The notes under the pieces: model-generated
What the model was told of the DNA's origin: nothing
What the model saw: only the letters and a program-made list of their open reading frames with translations
The model's database searches: none
Translations under genes and position numbers: made by a program
Shown: positions 1 to 7,396 of the stretch, piece after piece
Layout: the number at the start of each line of letters is the position of its first letter
Numbering within the stretch: the first letter of the stretch is position 1
Assembly (NCBI RefSeq): GCF_011604685.1
Contig: NZ_CP050063.1
Span: 3,432,501 to 3,496,500, forward strand
Source: Spirosoma aureum
Lineage (GTDB): Bacteria > Bacteroidota > Bacteroidia > Cytophagales > Spirosomataceae
DNA: 64,000 nucleotides
Direction of reading: 5' to 3'

Positions 1-1251
1 ACTTACGGCCCGCTTATGAGCATCAAGCGATTCTGCTTCGGCCATGGCCTCCACAACTGGCCCCAGATTCTGTAATCCTTCGGGAGTAATGTGCTGAACC
101 GTGATTTTCTTGACAAAACTATCCAGTGAAACCCCACTGTATGCCCGCGCGAAACCGTTGGTGGGCAGGGTGTGGTTCGTTCCCGATGCATAGTCTCCCG
201 CTGATTCGGGCGTATAGTTTCCCAGAAAGATCGAACCGGCATTGACAATCTGCTCCGCCACCGTCTCGGCATTTTTGATGCTTAAAATCAGGTGTTCAGC
301 CGCGTAAGCATTCAGTAAATCAATGGCTTCTTCCTGAGTTTCGACCAGAATTGCCTTGCTGTTTGCTAATGCTCTGGCCGCCAGATCGCGACGGGAGAGT
401 CGGCTCAATTGGGTAGGAAGTACCAGATTGACGAGTTCAATAAGGCGTTTGCTGGTTGAAACCAACAGCACCTGGCTATCGGCACCATGTTCAGCCTGGG
501 ATAACAGGTCAGCCGCCACGAATGCCGGAACTGCCGAATCGTCGGCATAAACCGCTACTTCACTTGGTCCGGCGGGCATATCAATAGCCATCCCTTCTTT
601 GGCGACCAGCATTTTGGCGGCTGTAACATATTGATTGCCCGGTCCGAAAATTTTGTAAACCTGCGGAACGGTTTCTGTTCCATAGGCCATGGCTGCAATG
701 GCTTGTGCACCACCAATGCGGAATACCCTCGTAACGCCGACCAGTTTGGCTGCAAAATAAATAGCAGGGTGATTGCTGGGTGTGCAGAGTACAACGTCAC
801 GGCAACCGGCCAGTTGTGCCGGAACACCCAGCATCAGAACCGTGCTGAACAGGGGGGCAGTTCCTCCCGGAATATACAGCCCCACTTTCTCAATGCCGAC
901 GCTCCGACGCCAGCATACGACACCCGGCATGGTTTCGATTTTTTCAACGGGTTGCTTTTGGCGCTCATGAAACGTACGAATGTTCTGGTACGCCTGACGA
1001 ATGGCGGCTTTCAGCTCATCGCTCAATTCCGCTTCAGCGGCATCAAGTTCAGTAACGGGAATTTCGAGGCCAGTGGCCGACAAGTCAATCTTGTCGAACT
1101 TCTGAGCCAGTTCGATCAGTGCAACATCGCCCCCGGTGCGTACCTGTTCCAGAATCGGAGCAACGGCCGCTTCGATCTGCTGCGTTGACTGCACAGGGCG
1201 GGCCAGTAACTCAGGCCATTCGGTGCGATTGGGAAAAGGAATAATGTTCAT
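1..1251 (-). CDS. hisD: Histidinol dehydrogenase, partial (3' end beyond window)
   Basis: Catalyses the last two steps of histidine synthesis, oxidising L-histidinol to L-histidine with two NAD+ in the cytoplasm. The 417 codons present cover nearly the whole family length; only the last few residues lie left of base 1. Visible family motifs are GPGNQYV near residue 202, AGPSEV near 225, QAEHGADSQ near 246 (zinc ligands Gln and His), YAAEHL (catalytic Glu-His pair) and SAGDYASGTNHTLPT near 348 (the Asp zinc ligand). The start is the ATG whose complement is at 1249-1251, giving MNIIPFPNR. It follows hisG on the same strand after an 89-base gap, so it is probably the second gene of a his operon running out of the window. 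Confidence 0.97.
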   Translation of the reverse strand, partial: MNIIPFPNRTEWPELLARPVQSTQQIEAAVAPILEQVRTGGDVALIELAQKFDKIDLSATGLEIPVTELDAAEAELSDELKAAIRQAYQNIRTFHERQKQPVEKIETMPGVVCWRRSVGIEKVGLYIPGGTAPLFSTVLMLGVPAQLAGCRDVVLCTPSNHPAIYFAAKLVGVTRVFRIGGAQAIAAMAYGTETVPQVYKIFGPGNQYVTAAKMLVAKEGMAIDMPAGPSEVAVYADDSAVPAFVAADLLSQAEHGADSQVLLVSTSKRLIELVNLVLPTQLSRLSRRDLAARALANSKAILVETQEEAIDLLNAYAAEHLILSIKNAETVAEQIVNAGSIFLGNYTPESAGDYASGTNHTLPTNGFARAYSGVSLDSFVKKITVQHITPEGLQNLGPVVEAMAEAESLDAHKRAVS

Positions 1252-1263
1252 TTTCTGGAAGCA

Positions 1264-1332
1264 GGGAGTGAGTAGTGACAATACGCCGTAGCTTCGTTGA
1301 CTTGCCGTGGCGTATGTTCACCCCTCACCCTT
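1264..1332. repeat. Imperfect inverted repeat between hisG and hisD
   Basis: Arms 1264-1287 and 1309-1332 pair at about 17 of the first 22 positions around a 21-base loop. It fills most of the short hisG-hisD gap. It looks like a decayed member of the long gene-border hairpins seen elsewhere in the window and could tune hisD expression or mRNA stability. No T-run follows it. Confidence 0.45.
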
Positions 1333-1340
1333 AAGGCTAT

Positions 1341-2201
1341 TTAATAGATCATTTTCTCAATTGGAATCACCAGAATCCCTTCGGCACCCGCGGCCCGAAT
1401 GGCTTCGATATTTTCCCAGAATTCATTTTCATTCAGCACCGAATGAACCGAACTCCAGCCTTCCGTTGCCAGAGGTGTCACGGTTGGGCTTTTCATACCC
1501 GGCAATAAAGACGTAATCTGGTCGAGGGCGTGGTTGGGTGCATTCAGCACAATATATTTGTTATTCTTGGCAGCCTGTACCGACTTAATCCGGAACAGAA
1601 GTTTATCGACCAACGCCTGTTTGTCGGCATCCAATTCGGAACGGGAAATAAGAATGGCTTCTGATCGAAAAATGGTTTCGACTTCCTTAAGGCCGTTGCT
1701 CATGAGCGTACTGCCTGAACTAACAATATCACAAACCGCTTCGGCCAGGCCAATACTCGGCGCGATCTCGACCGAACCGCTAATTTCATGAATTTCCGCC
1801 CGAACCCCCTGACCCGCCAGGTAATTGCCGAGCAGGTTAGGGTATGAGGTTGCAATGTTTTTACCGTCCAGACTCTGAATGCCCGTCCAATCGCTACCAC
1901 GCGGAATCGCGATCGACAGCCGACACTTTGAAAAGCCCAGTTTATGAACGGTCTGCACCGGGCGGCCCGTTTCAACGGCTACGTTTTCGCCCACGATGCC
2001 GAGGTCAGCAACACCATCTTCGACATAGCCGGGAATGTCATCGTCGCGAAGGAATAGAAATTCTGCGGGAAAGTTCGATGAAACGGATTTGAGTTTGCCA
2101 GTACCGTAGTCGAAACGGATACCGCATTCTTTAAAAAGCTGGTACGAATCTTCGCTCAGCCGACCGGATTTTTGTAAGGCAATGCGTAATACAGAAGACA
2201 T
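1341..2201 (-). CDS. hisG: ATP phosphoribosyltransferase, long form
   Basis: First and committed step of histidine synthesis: joins ATP and PRPP to give phosphoribosyl-ATP. At 286 residues it is the long HisG form with its own regulatory domain, so no HisZ partner is needed. The N-terminus MSSVLRIALQKSGRLSEDS and the central ISGSVEIAPSIGLAEAVCDIVSSGSTL segment region are typical of the catalytic domains. The C-terminal ACT-like domain, from about residue 212, carries PGMKSPTVTPL, characteristic of feedback-inhibited HisG. It heads the operon with hisD downstream. The roughly 250-base leader upstream carries a histidine-rich peptide and hairpins, which suggests attenuation control by charged tRNA-His. 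Confidence 0.97.
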   Translation of the reverse strand: MSSVLRIALQKSGRLSEDSYQLFKECGIRFDYGTGKLKSVSSNFPAEFLFLRDDDIPGYVEDGVADLGIVGENVAVETGRPVQTVHKLGFSKCRLSIAIPRGSDWTGIQSLDGKNIATSYPNLLGNYLAGQGVRAEIHEISGSVEIAPSIGLAEAVCDIVSSGSTLMSNGLKEVETIFRSEAILISRSELDADKQALVDKLLFRIKSVQAAKNNKYIVLNAPNHALDQITSLLPGMKSPTVTPLATEGWSSVHSVLNENEFWENIEAIRAAGAEGILVIPIEKMIY

Positions 2202-2281
2202 TACTGAATGGATGATGTACGATTTAGGAAGTATAATTGACTGAATACGATCCGTAACTCGTTGATTGTAGGATTAAAACC

Positions 2282-2308
2282 AGCAACCGACGGCTTTAGT
2301 GTCGGGCT
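2282..2308 (-). terminator. Candidate his attenuator terminator hairpin
   Basis: On the minus strand AGC-CCGAC (2308-2301) can pair with GTCGG-TT-GCT (2291-2282), an 8-bp stem with a two-base bulge and a 9-base loop, followed by GGTTTTAAT. It sits 80 bases upstream of hisG and about 80 bases after the leader-peptide stop. AGCCG inside the hairpin (complement of 2291-2295) could instead pair with CGGCT at the end of the leader peptide (complement of 2391-2395), the kind of alternative pairing an attenuator needs. Fold inferred by eye. Confidence 0.5.
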
Positions 2309-2325
2309 ATGTTTGAATTAAGGGG

Positions 2326-2333
2326 CAAAAGTA
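2326..2333 (-). promoter_or_regulatory. Second TAnnTTTG -7 element upstream of hisG
   Basis: The minus strand reads TACTTTTG, an exact match to the Bacteroidota -7 consensus TAnnTTTG. A transcript from here would start near 2319 and bypass the leader peptide. No good -33 TTTG is seen at the right spacing, so it may be fortuitous. Confidence 0.35.
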
Positions 2334-2385
2334 AGGAAAACCGTGGACCAACAGGCGATAGGTCGCAGAATTGACCAGCAGCGGC

Positions 2386-2448
2386 TTAGCAGCCGTGATG
2401 ATGGCGACGATGTCGAAATGAAGAAAGGAGTGCCAGTTGGGAAATCAT
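2386..2448 (-). CDS. hisL: Histidine operon leader peptide
   Basis: A 20-codon reading frame ending FRHRRHHHGC then TAA, with four histidines in six residues (13, 16, 17, 18). It lies about 185 bases upstream of hisG, on the same strand, just after a TAnnTTTG promoter element. His-rich leader peptides are the sensing element of his operon attenuators: ribosomes stall at the His codons when tRNA-His is uncharged and let the antiterminator form. The His run sits next to the CGGCT segment that can form alternative hairpins with downstream AGCCG copies. The AUG lies almost at the predicted transcript start, so the peptide may be read from a nearly leaderless mRNA. The symbol is by analogy; homology was not tested. 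Confidence 0.72.
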   Translation of the reverse strand: MISQLALLSSFRHRRHHHGC

Positions 2449-2453
2449 GGACA

Positions 2454-2461
2454 CAAAGGTA
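2454..2461 (-). promoter_or_regulatory. TAnnTTTG -7 promoter element for the his leader
   Basis: The minus strand reads TACCTTTG, an exact consensus match placed directly before the leader peptide ATG at 2448. Transcription would begin about 2447-2450. No clear -33 element was found. Confidence 0.55.
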
Positions 2462-2538
2462 GAAAATAAATTGGGTAAGTAGTATAGGGATGCCTGGAAA
2501 AGCTCAGGAGATATGTGGTAATTAAGTCGAAATTTCGT

Positions 2539-2546
2539 TATATTTG
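2539..2546 (+). promoter_or_regulatory. TAnnTTTG -7 element of the helicase gene
   Basis: The plus strand reads TATATTTG, an exact consensus match, with a weak TGTG at about -33 (2514-2517). Transcription would start near 2553. This places the first in-frame start (2515) upstream of the transcript and favours the TTG start at 2617. Confidence 0.5.
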
Positions 2547-2616
2547 TTTCCAAATCAAGCGGTTTGCTGACCGGGAAATCAAGGTCAGCGGTTTTTCACC
2601 CTCACTAGCTGTTACC

Positions 2617-4134
2617 TTGACATTTCAGGAATTTAATCTTCACGACGACCTGCTGGCCGGCGTGGACGCCATGAACTACTTAAAGGCCACGCCCATCCAG
2701 GAGCTGGCCATTCCCAAAATCCTCGCCGGACGTGATCTTATCGCCAGTGCGCAGACGGGCACCGGCAAGACGGCAGCCTACCTGATTCCACTGCTCGACC
2801 GTATCTCTCACGCTGATCATGATCATACCAGTACGCTCATTCTGGTGCCAACGCGTGAACTGGCCAAGCAAATAGACGAACAGGTTGAAGGATTCGGATA
2901 TTTTGTTCAGGCCAATAGCATCGCAATTTATGGCGGAGGGAAAGGTGACGATTGGGATAAGCAACGTAAAGCCCTCGAAACAGGTGCCGACATTATTATC
3001 GCAACGCCCGGCCGACTCATTGCTCACATGCAACTGGGTTACGTCAATTTCGATAAGATTGATTATTTAGTCCTCGATGAAGCCGATAAAATGCTTGATA
3101 TGGGCTTCTCGGATGATATTCTCAATATCGTAAACAAGTTACCATCAAAGCGTCAAACACTGCTGTTTTCGGCAACGATGCCCAACAAAATCCGGGAGTT
3201 TTCAAGTCGGATTCTGATTGAACCCGAAGAAATACGGCTGGCCGTTTCGAAACCAGCCGCAGGTATCGATCAGCAGTTTTACCTGGCATTCGATAATCAA
3301 AAATTGCCTTTATTGGCTCATTTAATTCAAAATAGCCCAACGCCAGTGCAGAGCATGGTGCTGTTTACTTCACGAAAATCGGAAGTGAATGGGATCGTGC
3401 GGGCGTTGAGTAAACTAGGATACGAAGCTCGTGGTATTAGCTCCGACCTCGATCAGGACGATCGTGAAGTCGTGCTACGTGATTTCAAGAACAAGGCTTT
3501 TCCGATACTTGTCGCTACCGACGTTCTTTCGCGGGGGATTGATATCGATAATCTGACGCATGTGGTGAACTACGACATTCCACGCGATGCCGAAGATTAC
3601 GTACACCGTATTGGCCGGACAGCTCGGGCGGCAACGACCGGTACTGCCATTACATTCATCAGCGATCAGGACCAGAATCGAATAGTAAGTATCGAAAAAC
3701 TCATTGAGCGCGAAGTCGAAAAACAGTCTATCACGGAAGAGTTAGGCATGGGTAAATCGCCTGTGTTCGATCCCCGGCGCTTTAGCGGATTGCGCGGAAA
3801 AGCCGGTTTTGGCCGGGGGAAAAGTCGGGGCAAAGGACGGGATGGTCAGAAACGACCTGAGAGCGGAGGTGTACCAACCGCAGAAGGCCAGACTGATCGC
3901 CGATCGCGGGAAAAGCGAAAACCTCGCCCGGAAGGATCAGCGACGCCAACCGAATCTGTAACGAATTTCGCAGTCGATGGCGAGCCTCGCCCTGTTCTTG
4001 CCGAAGGGCAGGTAACGGATAAACCAAAGCGCCGGAAAAAACGTCGTCGCGGGCCAAAGGGCGAAAAACGGGAAGGGAGTGACGCCGGATCTCGTCAGGG
4101 GCAGCCCACAGCTTCAGTGCCCGTTGGTGAATAA
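2617..4134 (+). CDS. DEAD-box ATP-dependent RNA helicase
   Basis: Cytoplasmic RNA helicase of the RhlE/DeaD type, acting in ribosome assembly, RNA decay or cold adaptation. All core motifs are present: Q motif (ATPIQELAIP), Walker A AQTGTGKT, PTRELAKQ, TPGRL, DEAD (VLDEADKMLD), SAT, ATDVLSRGID and HRIGRTAR. The last 120 residues are a low-complexity basic tail rich in Arg, Lys and Gly, ending near KRRKKRRRGPKG, likely for RNA contact. The frame is open from GTG 2515, but a promoter element lies at 2539-2546 and family proteins begin with TFQEF, so TTG at 2617 (506 residues) is chosen. It is transcribed away from hisG. Confidence 0.93.
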   Translation: MTFQEFNLHDDLLAGVDAMNYLKATPIQELAIPKILAGRDLIASAQTGTGKTAAYLIPLLDRISHADHDHTSTLILVPTRELAKQIDEQVEGFGYFVQANSIAIYGGGKGDDWDKQRKALETGADIIIATPGRLIAHMQLGYVNFDKIDYLVLDEADKMLDMGFSDDILNIVNKLPSKRQTLLFSATMPNKIREFSSRILIEPEEIRLAVSKPAAGIDQQFYLAFDNQKLPLLAHLIQNSPTPVQSMVLFTSRKSEVNGIVRALSKLGYEARGISSDLDQDDREVVLRDFKNKAFPILVATDVLSRGIDIDNLTHVVNYDIPRDAEDYVHRIGRTARAATTGTAITFISDQDQNRIVSIEKLIEREVEKQSITEELGMGKSPVFDPRRFSGLRGKAGFGRGKSRGKGRDGQKRPESGGVPTAEGQTDRRSREKRKPRPEGSATPTESVTNFAVDGEPRPVLAEGQVTDKPKRRKKRRRGPKGEKREGSDAGSRQGQPTASVPVGE

Positions 4135-4215
4135 AATGCAACAAAGCTGATATAGGTAAGCAGGGCTGTTTTTCTTTTAGTATCTTTTGTTCGTTTAACG
4201 AAAAATCGATATTAA

Positions 4216-5325
4216 ATGGCGGCCCTTATTTCTCGTAGAACCTCCCTGCAAGCACTTTCTTTGGCCGTTGGCGGAGCACTCGTTCAACCAGCAGAATTGG
4301 TTGCCGATCGTGCGCCTAAAGCAAAAAAACTGGGTATTGCACTCGTAGGGCTCGGTAATTATGCCACGAATCAGCTGGCTCCGGCCCTGCTCGAAACCCA
4401 GAATTGTTACCTTGCCGGTATTGTAACGGGGTCGCCCGAAAAGGCTAAATCGTGGGCGGCTACCTACAACATTCCGGAAAAGAACATCTACAACTACCAG
4501 ACATTCGATCAGATTCGGGATAATCCAGCCATCGATATTGTCTATGTCGTTTTGCCTAATTTTCTGCATGCCGAATATACGATTCGGGCTGCCCAGGCGG
4601 GTAAACATGTCATTTGTGAGAAACCAATGGCCATGAACGCGGCCGAAGCCAGGCAGATGATTACGGCCTGTGAGAAAGCCGGGGTTCAGCTATCGGTCGG
4701 TTATCGGCTTTATTTTGAACCGCACCATCTGGAGATGCGCCGGTTGGCAACCGAGAAAACATTTGGTCGTGTAAAGGTGATTGAATCGGGACTGGGGTTT
4801 ACTGTACCGGGACCAAATTCCTGGCGACTTGACAAGAAAATCGGTGGGGGTGGAGCTATTATGGACCTGGGCGTTTATGCGATCCAGGGTGCTCGCCGAA
4901 CACTCAATGCCGACCCAATCAGCGTGACAGCTCAGGCATTTACATTCGATAAGGAGCATTTCAAGGATATTTACGAGACTGTGTTCTGGCAGTTTGAATT
5001 TCCGAATGGCACGGTAGCCCATTCCAGCACGACCTATTCGTCGTACGTAGATAGACTTTACGTTACCTGCGAACGTGGCTGGTTTAAACTTGAACCGTCT
5101 TTCAATGCAACGGGGGCGCAGGGAATCACCAGCAAAGGGGCGATGGATGTACCCTCACCCCGTTTCCAGCAAACAGCCCAAATGGATGCCTTTATTCAGT
5201 CAATTCAGAACAAAACAAAACCGGAAGCATCGGGCGAAGAAGGTTGGAAAGATATCAAGCTAATCGGTGCTATATTACAAGCTGCCGATACCGGCCGAAA
5301 AATAACCATCGACTGGCGGGTCTGA
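4216..5325 (+). CDS. Gfo/Idh/MocA family oxidoreductase, Tat-exported
   Basis: NAD(P)-dependent sugar oxidoreductase of the glucose-fructose oxidoreductase family. The N-terminus has a twin-arginine signal (SRRTSLQALSLAVGG), so it should be exported folded with its cofactor. The Rossmann fold follows (IALVGLGNYA), then the family EKP motif (CEKPMAMN) near residue 135 and the C-terminal sheet domain (GGGAIMDLGVYAIQ). At 369 residues it has normal family length. The substrate cannot be told from sequence. It stands alone between the helicase and a convergent LysR gene. Confidence 0.9.
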   Translation: MAALISRRTSLQALSLAVGGALVQPAELVADRAPKAKKLGIALVGLGNYATNQLAPALLETQNCYLAGIVTGSPEKAKSWAATYNIPEKNIYNYQTFDQIRDNPAIDIVYVVLPNFLHAEYTIRAAQAGKHVICEKPMAMNAAEARQMITACEKAGVQLSVGYRLYFEPHHLEMRRLATEKTFGRVKVIESGLGFTVPGPNSWRLDKKIGGGGAIMDLGVYAIQGARRTLNADPISVTAQAFTFDKEHFKDIYETVFWQFEFPNGTVAHSSTTYSSYVDRLYVTCERGWFKLEPSFNATGAQGITSKGAMDVPSPRFQQTAQMDAFIQSIQNKTKPEASGEEGWKDIKLIGAILQAADTGRKITIDWRV

Positions 5326-5470
5326 TAGCTAGTTAAGAAGACGTTTTTGGGGATAACGTGACCATTGCGAATTCGCCCGATTCACTGGAAACGATAGAGT
5401 CATAACTGGGAAACGAAGGGTTATTCTGATAGGCTTCTAGTGAGGGTATGACTTCTGAACAGACAATGGA

Positions 5471-6370
5471 TTAAAGATTCTGTGTTTCGAAAATCTCTTG
5501 AATCCGGCTAATTTCATGGGCATAGATCGTTTTCTTCCGTGTACCGAAGTAAAGCGTGTTTTCAATTACGTTCTGCCCCGCCCAAACCAGTTTAACTTTA
5601 CCAGCCTCAATTTCATCCCGGCATAAAAAATCAGGAATAATTGAAAAGCCTACGCCATCGCTCAGGCACCGTACAATGGAGCATATATTAGGAACAATGT
5701 AGTTGGGTTTAAAATCGGGGTGTTTGAAAAAATTCTGATGCCAGAATTTTTTCAGGTTGTCCATATCGGCAGCTGTACTATACCACACCTGCTTTTTTAA
5801 CCAGGCTTCGGCTTCACCAAATGCTTTTTTTTCGAGAAGATCACTCAACGCGTCGGTATTCGATTTCGCTCCTCCGATCAGGACAATTCGCTCTTTAGAA
5901 AAAGGACGATAATCCAGATTGGCCTGTATGCCTTTTTGTGGAGTGATAATTAAGTCGAGTAACCCTTTGTCGAGGTCCTGTTGCATAGCAGGGTAGTCGC
6001 CAAACTTGATAATAACATTAAAAGGCAGGGTGGCCAAATGCGGTTCCAGTGTAAACTGAAAGGTTTCAAAGCACATACCGATGCTAATGGTTGCCTTATC
6101 GGTTTTTGAGCTTTTTTGAAACTGCTGTTCAGCGGCTTCCAACTTATTTATAGGTTCTACAATATAATTATACATCACCTTTCCCCGCTCTGTGGGGACC
6201 ATTTTTCGCGCGGCCCGGTCAAATAACTTATAGCCCGTATGGGCTTCGAGCGAATTTAGATGCAAGCTTACTCCAGGTTGCGAAATATACAGAACCTGAG
6301 CCGCGGCTGTCAGTGAGCCGGTTTCATAGATAGCCTTAAACGTACGAAACCATTCCAGGTTGATCACCAT
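5471..6370 (-). CDS. LysR family transcriptional regulator
   Basis: DNA-binding regulator of 299 residues. The N-terminal winged helix-turn-helix is clear (EWFRTFKAIYETGSLTAAAQ, then QPGVSLHLNSLE), followed by a type 2 periplasmic-binding-like effector domain. It is divergent from the quinone reductase gene at 6512, the standard LysR arrangement, so it likely controls that gene and itself. Its own -7 element is at 6390-6397. Confidence 0.93.
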   Translation of the reverse strand: MVINLEWFRTFKAIYETGSLTAAAQVLYISQPGVSLHLNSLEAHTGYKLFDRAARKMVPTERGKVMYNYIVEPINKLEAAEQQFQKSSKTDKATISIGMCFETFQFTLEPHLATLPFNVIIKFGDYPAMQQDLDKGLLDLIITPQKGIQANLDYRPFSKERIVLIGGAKSNTDALSDLLEKKAFGEAEAWLKKQVWYSTAADMDNLKKFWHQNFFKHPDFKPNYIVPNICSIVRCLSDGVGFSIIPDFLCRDEIEAGKVKLVWAGQNVIENTLYFGTRKKTIYAHEISRIQEIFETQNL

Positions 6371-6377
6371 ATCTATT

Positions 6378-6422
6378 AGTATTATGATGCAAAGCTACTA
6401 GTTGTGTTATTTTTATGATACT
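6378..6422. promoter_or_regulatory. Candidate operator between LysR and quinone reductase genes
   Basis: AGTATTATG (6378-6386) and TATGATACT (6414-6422) form an inverted repeat matching at eight of nine positions with a 27-base spacer. The arms bracket the two divergent promoters. A LysR-type regulator would bind such a site; this is inference from position and symmetry. Confidence 0.3.
6390..6397 (-). promoter_or_regulatory. TAnnTTTG -7 element of the lysR gene
   Basis: The minus strand reads TAGCTTTG, an exact consensus match 20 bases upstream of the LysR ATG, predicting a very short 5' leader. Confidence 0.5.
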
Positions 6423-6433
6423 TTTTGCGCCTT

Positions 6434-6441
6434 TAATTTTG
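6434..6441 (+). promoter_or_regulatory. TAnnTTTG -7 element of the quinone reductase gene
   Basis: The plus strand reads TAATTTTG, an exact consensus match 71 bases upstream of the ATG at 6512. Confidence 0.5.
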
Positions 6442-6511
6442 TAGCCAGAATTCCGGTAGCAGGTTTTTAACTTAGTTACCCGGAGCAAAAAACTTAGTAA
6501 AGAAGAAGGAT

Positions 6512-7123
6512 ATGAAAACGGTTTTTGTCATCAACGGCGGTCAAAAGTTTGCTCACTCGGGTGGGGCATTTAATGAAACACTAACAGGCTGGACACTGGA
6601 TTTCCTGCGGCAACACCCTGAATTTGACGTAAAAGTTACCAACATCAACGATGAATACGATCCATTTGAGGAAGTCAAAAAATATGTCTGGGCTGATATT
6701 GTGATTTATCATACACCGGTCTGGTGGTTCCAGTTACCTTACCGGATGAAAGAATATCTTGACCGTGTATTTACGGCTGGCCATCAGCAGGGAATTTATA
6801 CCAGTGATGGACGGTCGCGTAAAAACCCAGCTGTAAACTATGGTACTGGTGGTACACTTCATGGTCGGCACTACATGCTTACCACAAGCTGGAATGCTCC
6901 TAAAGAAGCATTTACACTACCAGGCGAATTTTTTAATCAAAAAAGTGTGGATGAAGGAGTCATGTTCGGTTTTCATCGAATGAATGCGTTCACGGGTATG
7001 GAGCCGCTGGAAAGTATTCACTTTCACGACGTTGAAAAAAATGTGAATATCGCTCGGGATAAACTGCTTTATAGGGCTCATCTGGAGAAAGTACTAATAG
7101 GCCAGTCCGTTGTTGCTATATAG
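6512..7123 (+). CDS. NAD(P)H-dependent quinone reductase, MdaB-like flavodoxin fold
   Basis: Flavodoxin-fold FAD/FMN enzyme that reduces quinones by two electrons and so protects against redox cycling. The 203 residues match the MdaB/KefF-type NAD(P)H oxidoreductase family: KTVFVINGGQ at the N-terminus (flavin phosphate region), HTPVWWFQLPYRMKEYLDRVF (flavin and quinone pocket) and GGTLHGRHYMLTTSWNAP. It lies opposite a LysR gene that probably induces it in response to an electrophile or quinone. Confidence 0.9.
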   Translation: MKTVFVINGGQKFAHSGGAFNETLTGWTLDFLRQHPEFDVKVTNINDEYDPFEEVKKYVWADIVIYHTPVWWFQLPYRMKEYLDRVFTAGHQQGIYTSDGRSRKNPAVNYGTGGTLHGRHYMLTTSWNAPKEAFTLPGEFFNQKSVDEGVMFGFHRMNAFTGMEPLESIHFHDVEKNVNIARDKLLYRAHLEKVLIGQSVVAI

Positions 7124-7206
7124 ACAATTGCATCACGTGTCTGGATTCCGTAACCTGGCTAACACCCAACTAAACTAAGGCTTTTCCAAATTCTAGTTTA
7201 TACCTA

Positions 7207-7265
7207 CTAGTGCTCGCTCGGCCCATTTAAACCGTATCGGTTTAAATGGGCCGAGCGAGCACTAG
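7207..7265. terminator. Perfect 28-bp inverted repeat after the quinone reductase gene
   Basis: Arms 7207-7234 and 7238-7265 are perfectly complementary with a 3-base loop (TAT). It lies 83 bases after the quinone reductase stop and ahead of the next plus-strand gene. No T-run follows. It is probably a terminator or an mRNA 3' stabiliser, but the stem is far longer than a usual bacterial terminator. Confidence 0.75.
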
Positions 7266-7396
7266 ATTTATGGTTCGTTGACGGGGATTGATGAGCAGGA
7301 ATTTGTGGCGATTTTATGGGTTAGAGAGTAAAGGTTTCCGGTAAATTGATTTATAGGTAGAAAGCCTTCAGTTGAAGTAAAAATCAGTACCTGTCA

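Noticed and set aside
631..1188. 185-codon plus-strand frame opposite hisD
   Set aside because: Lies wholly antisense to a gene with strong family motifs; no recognisable domain of its own.
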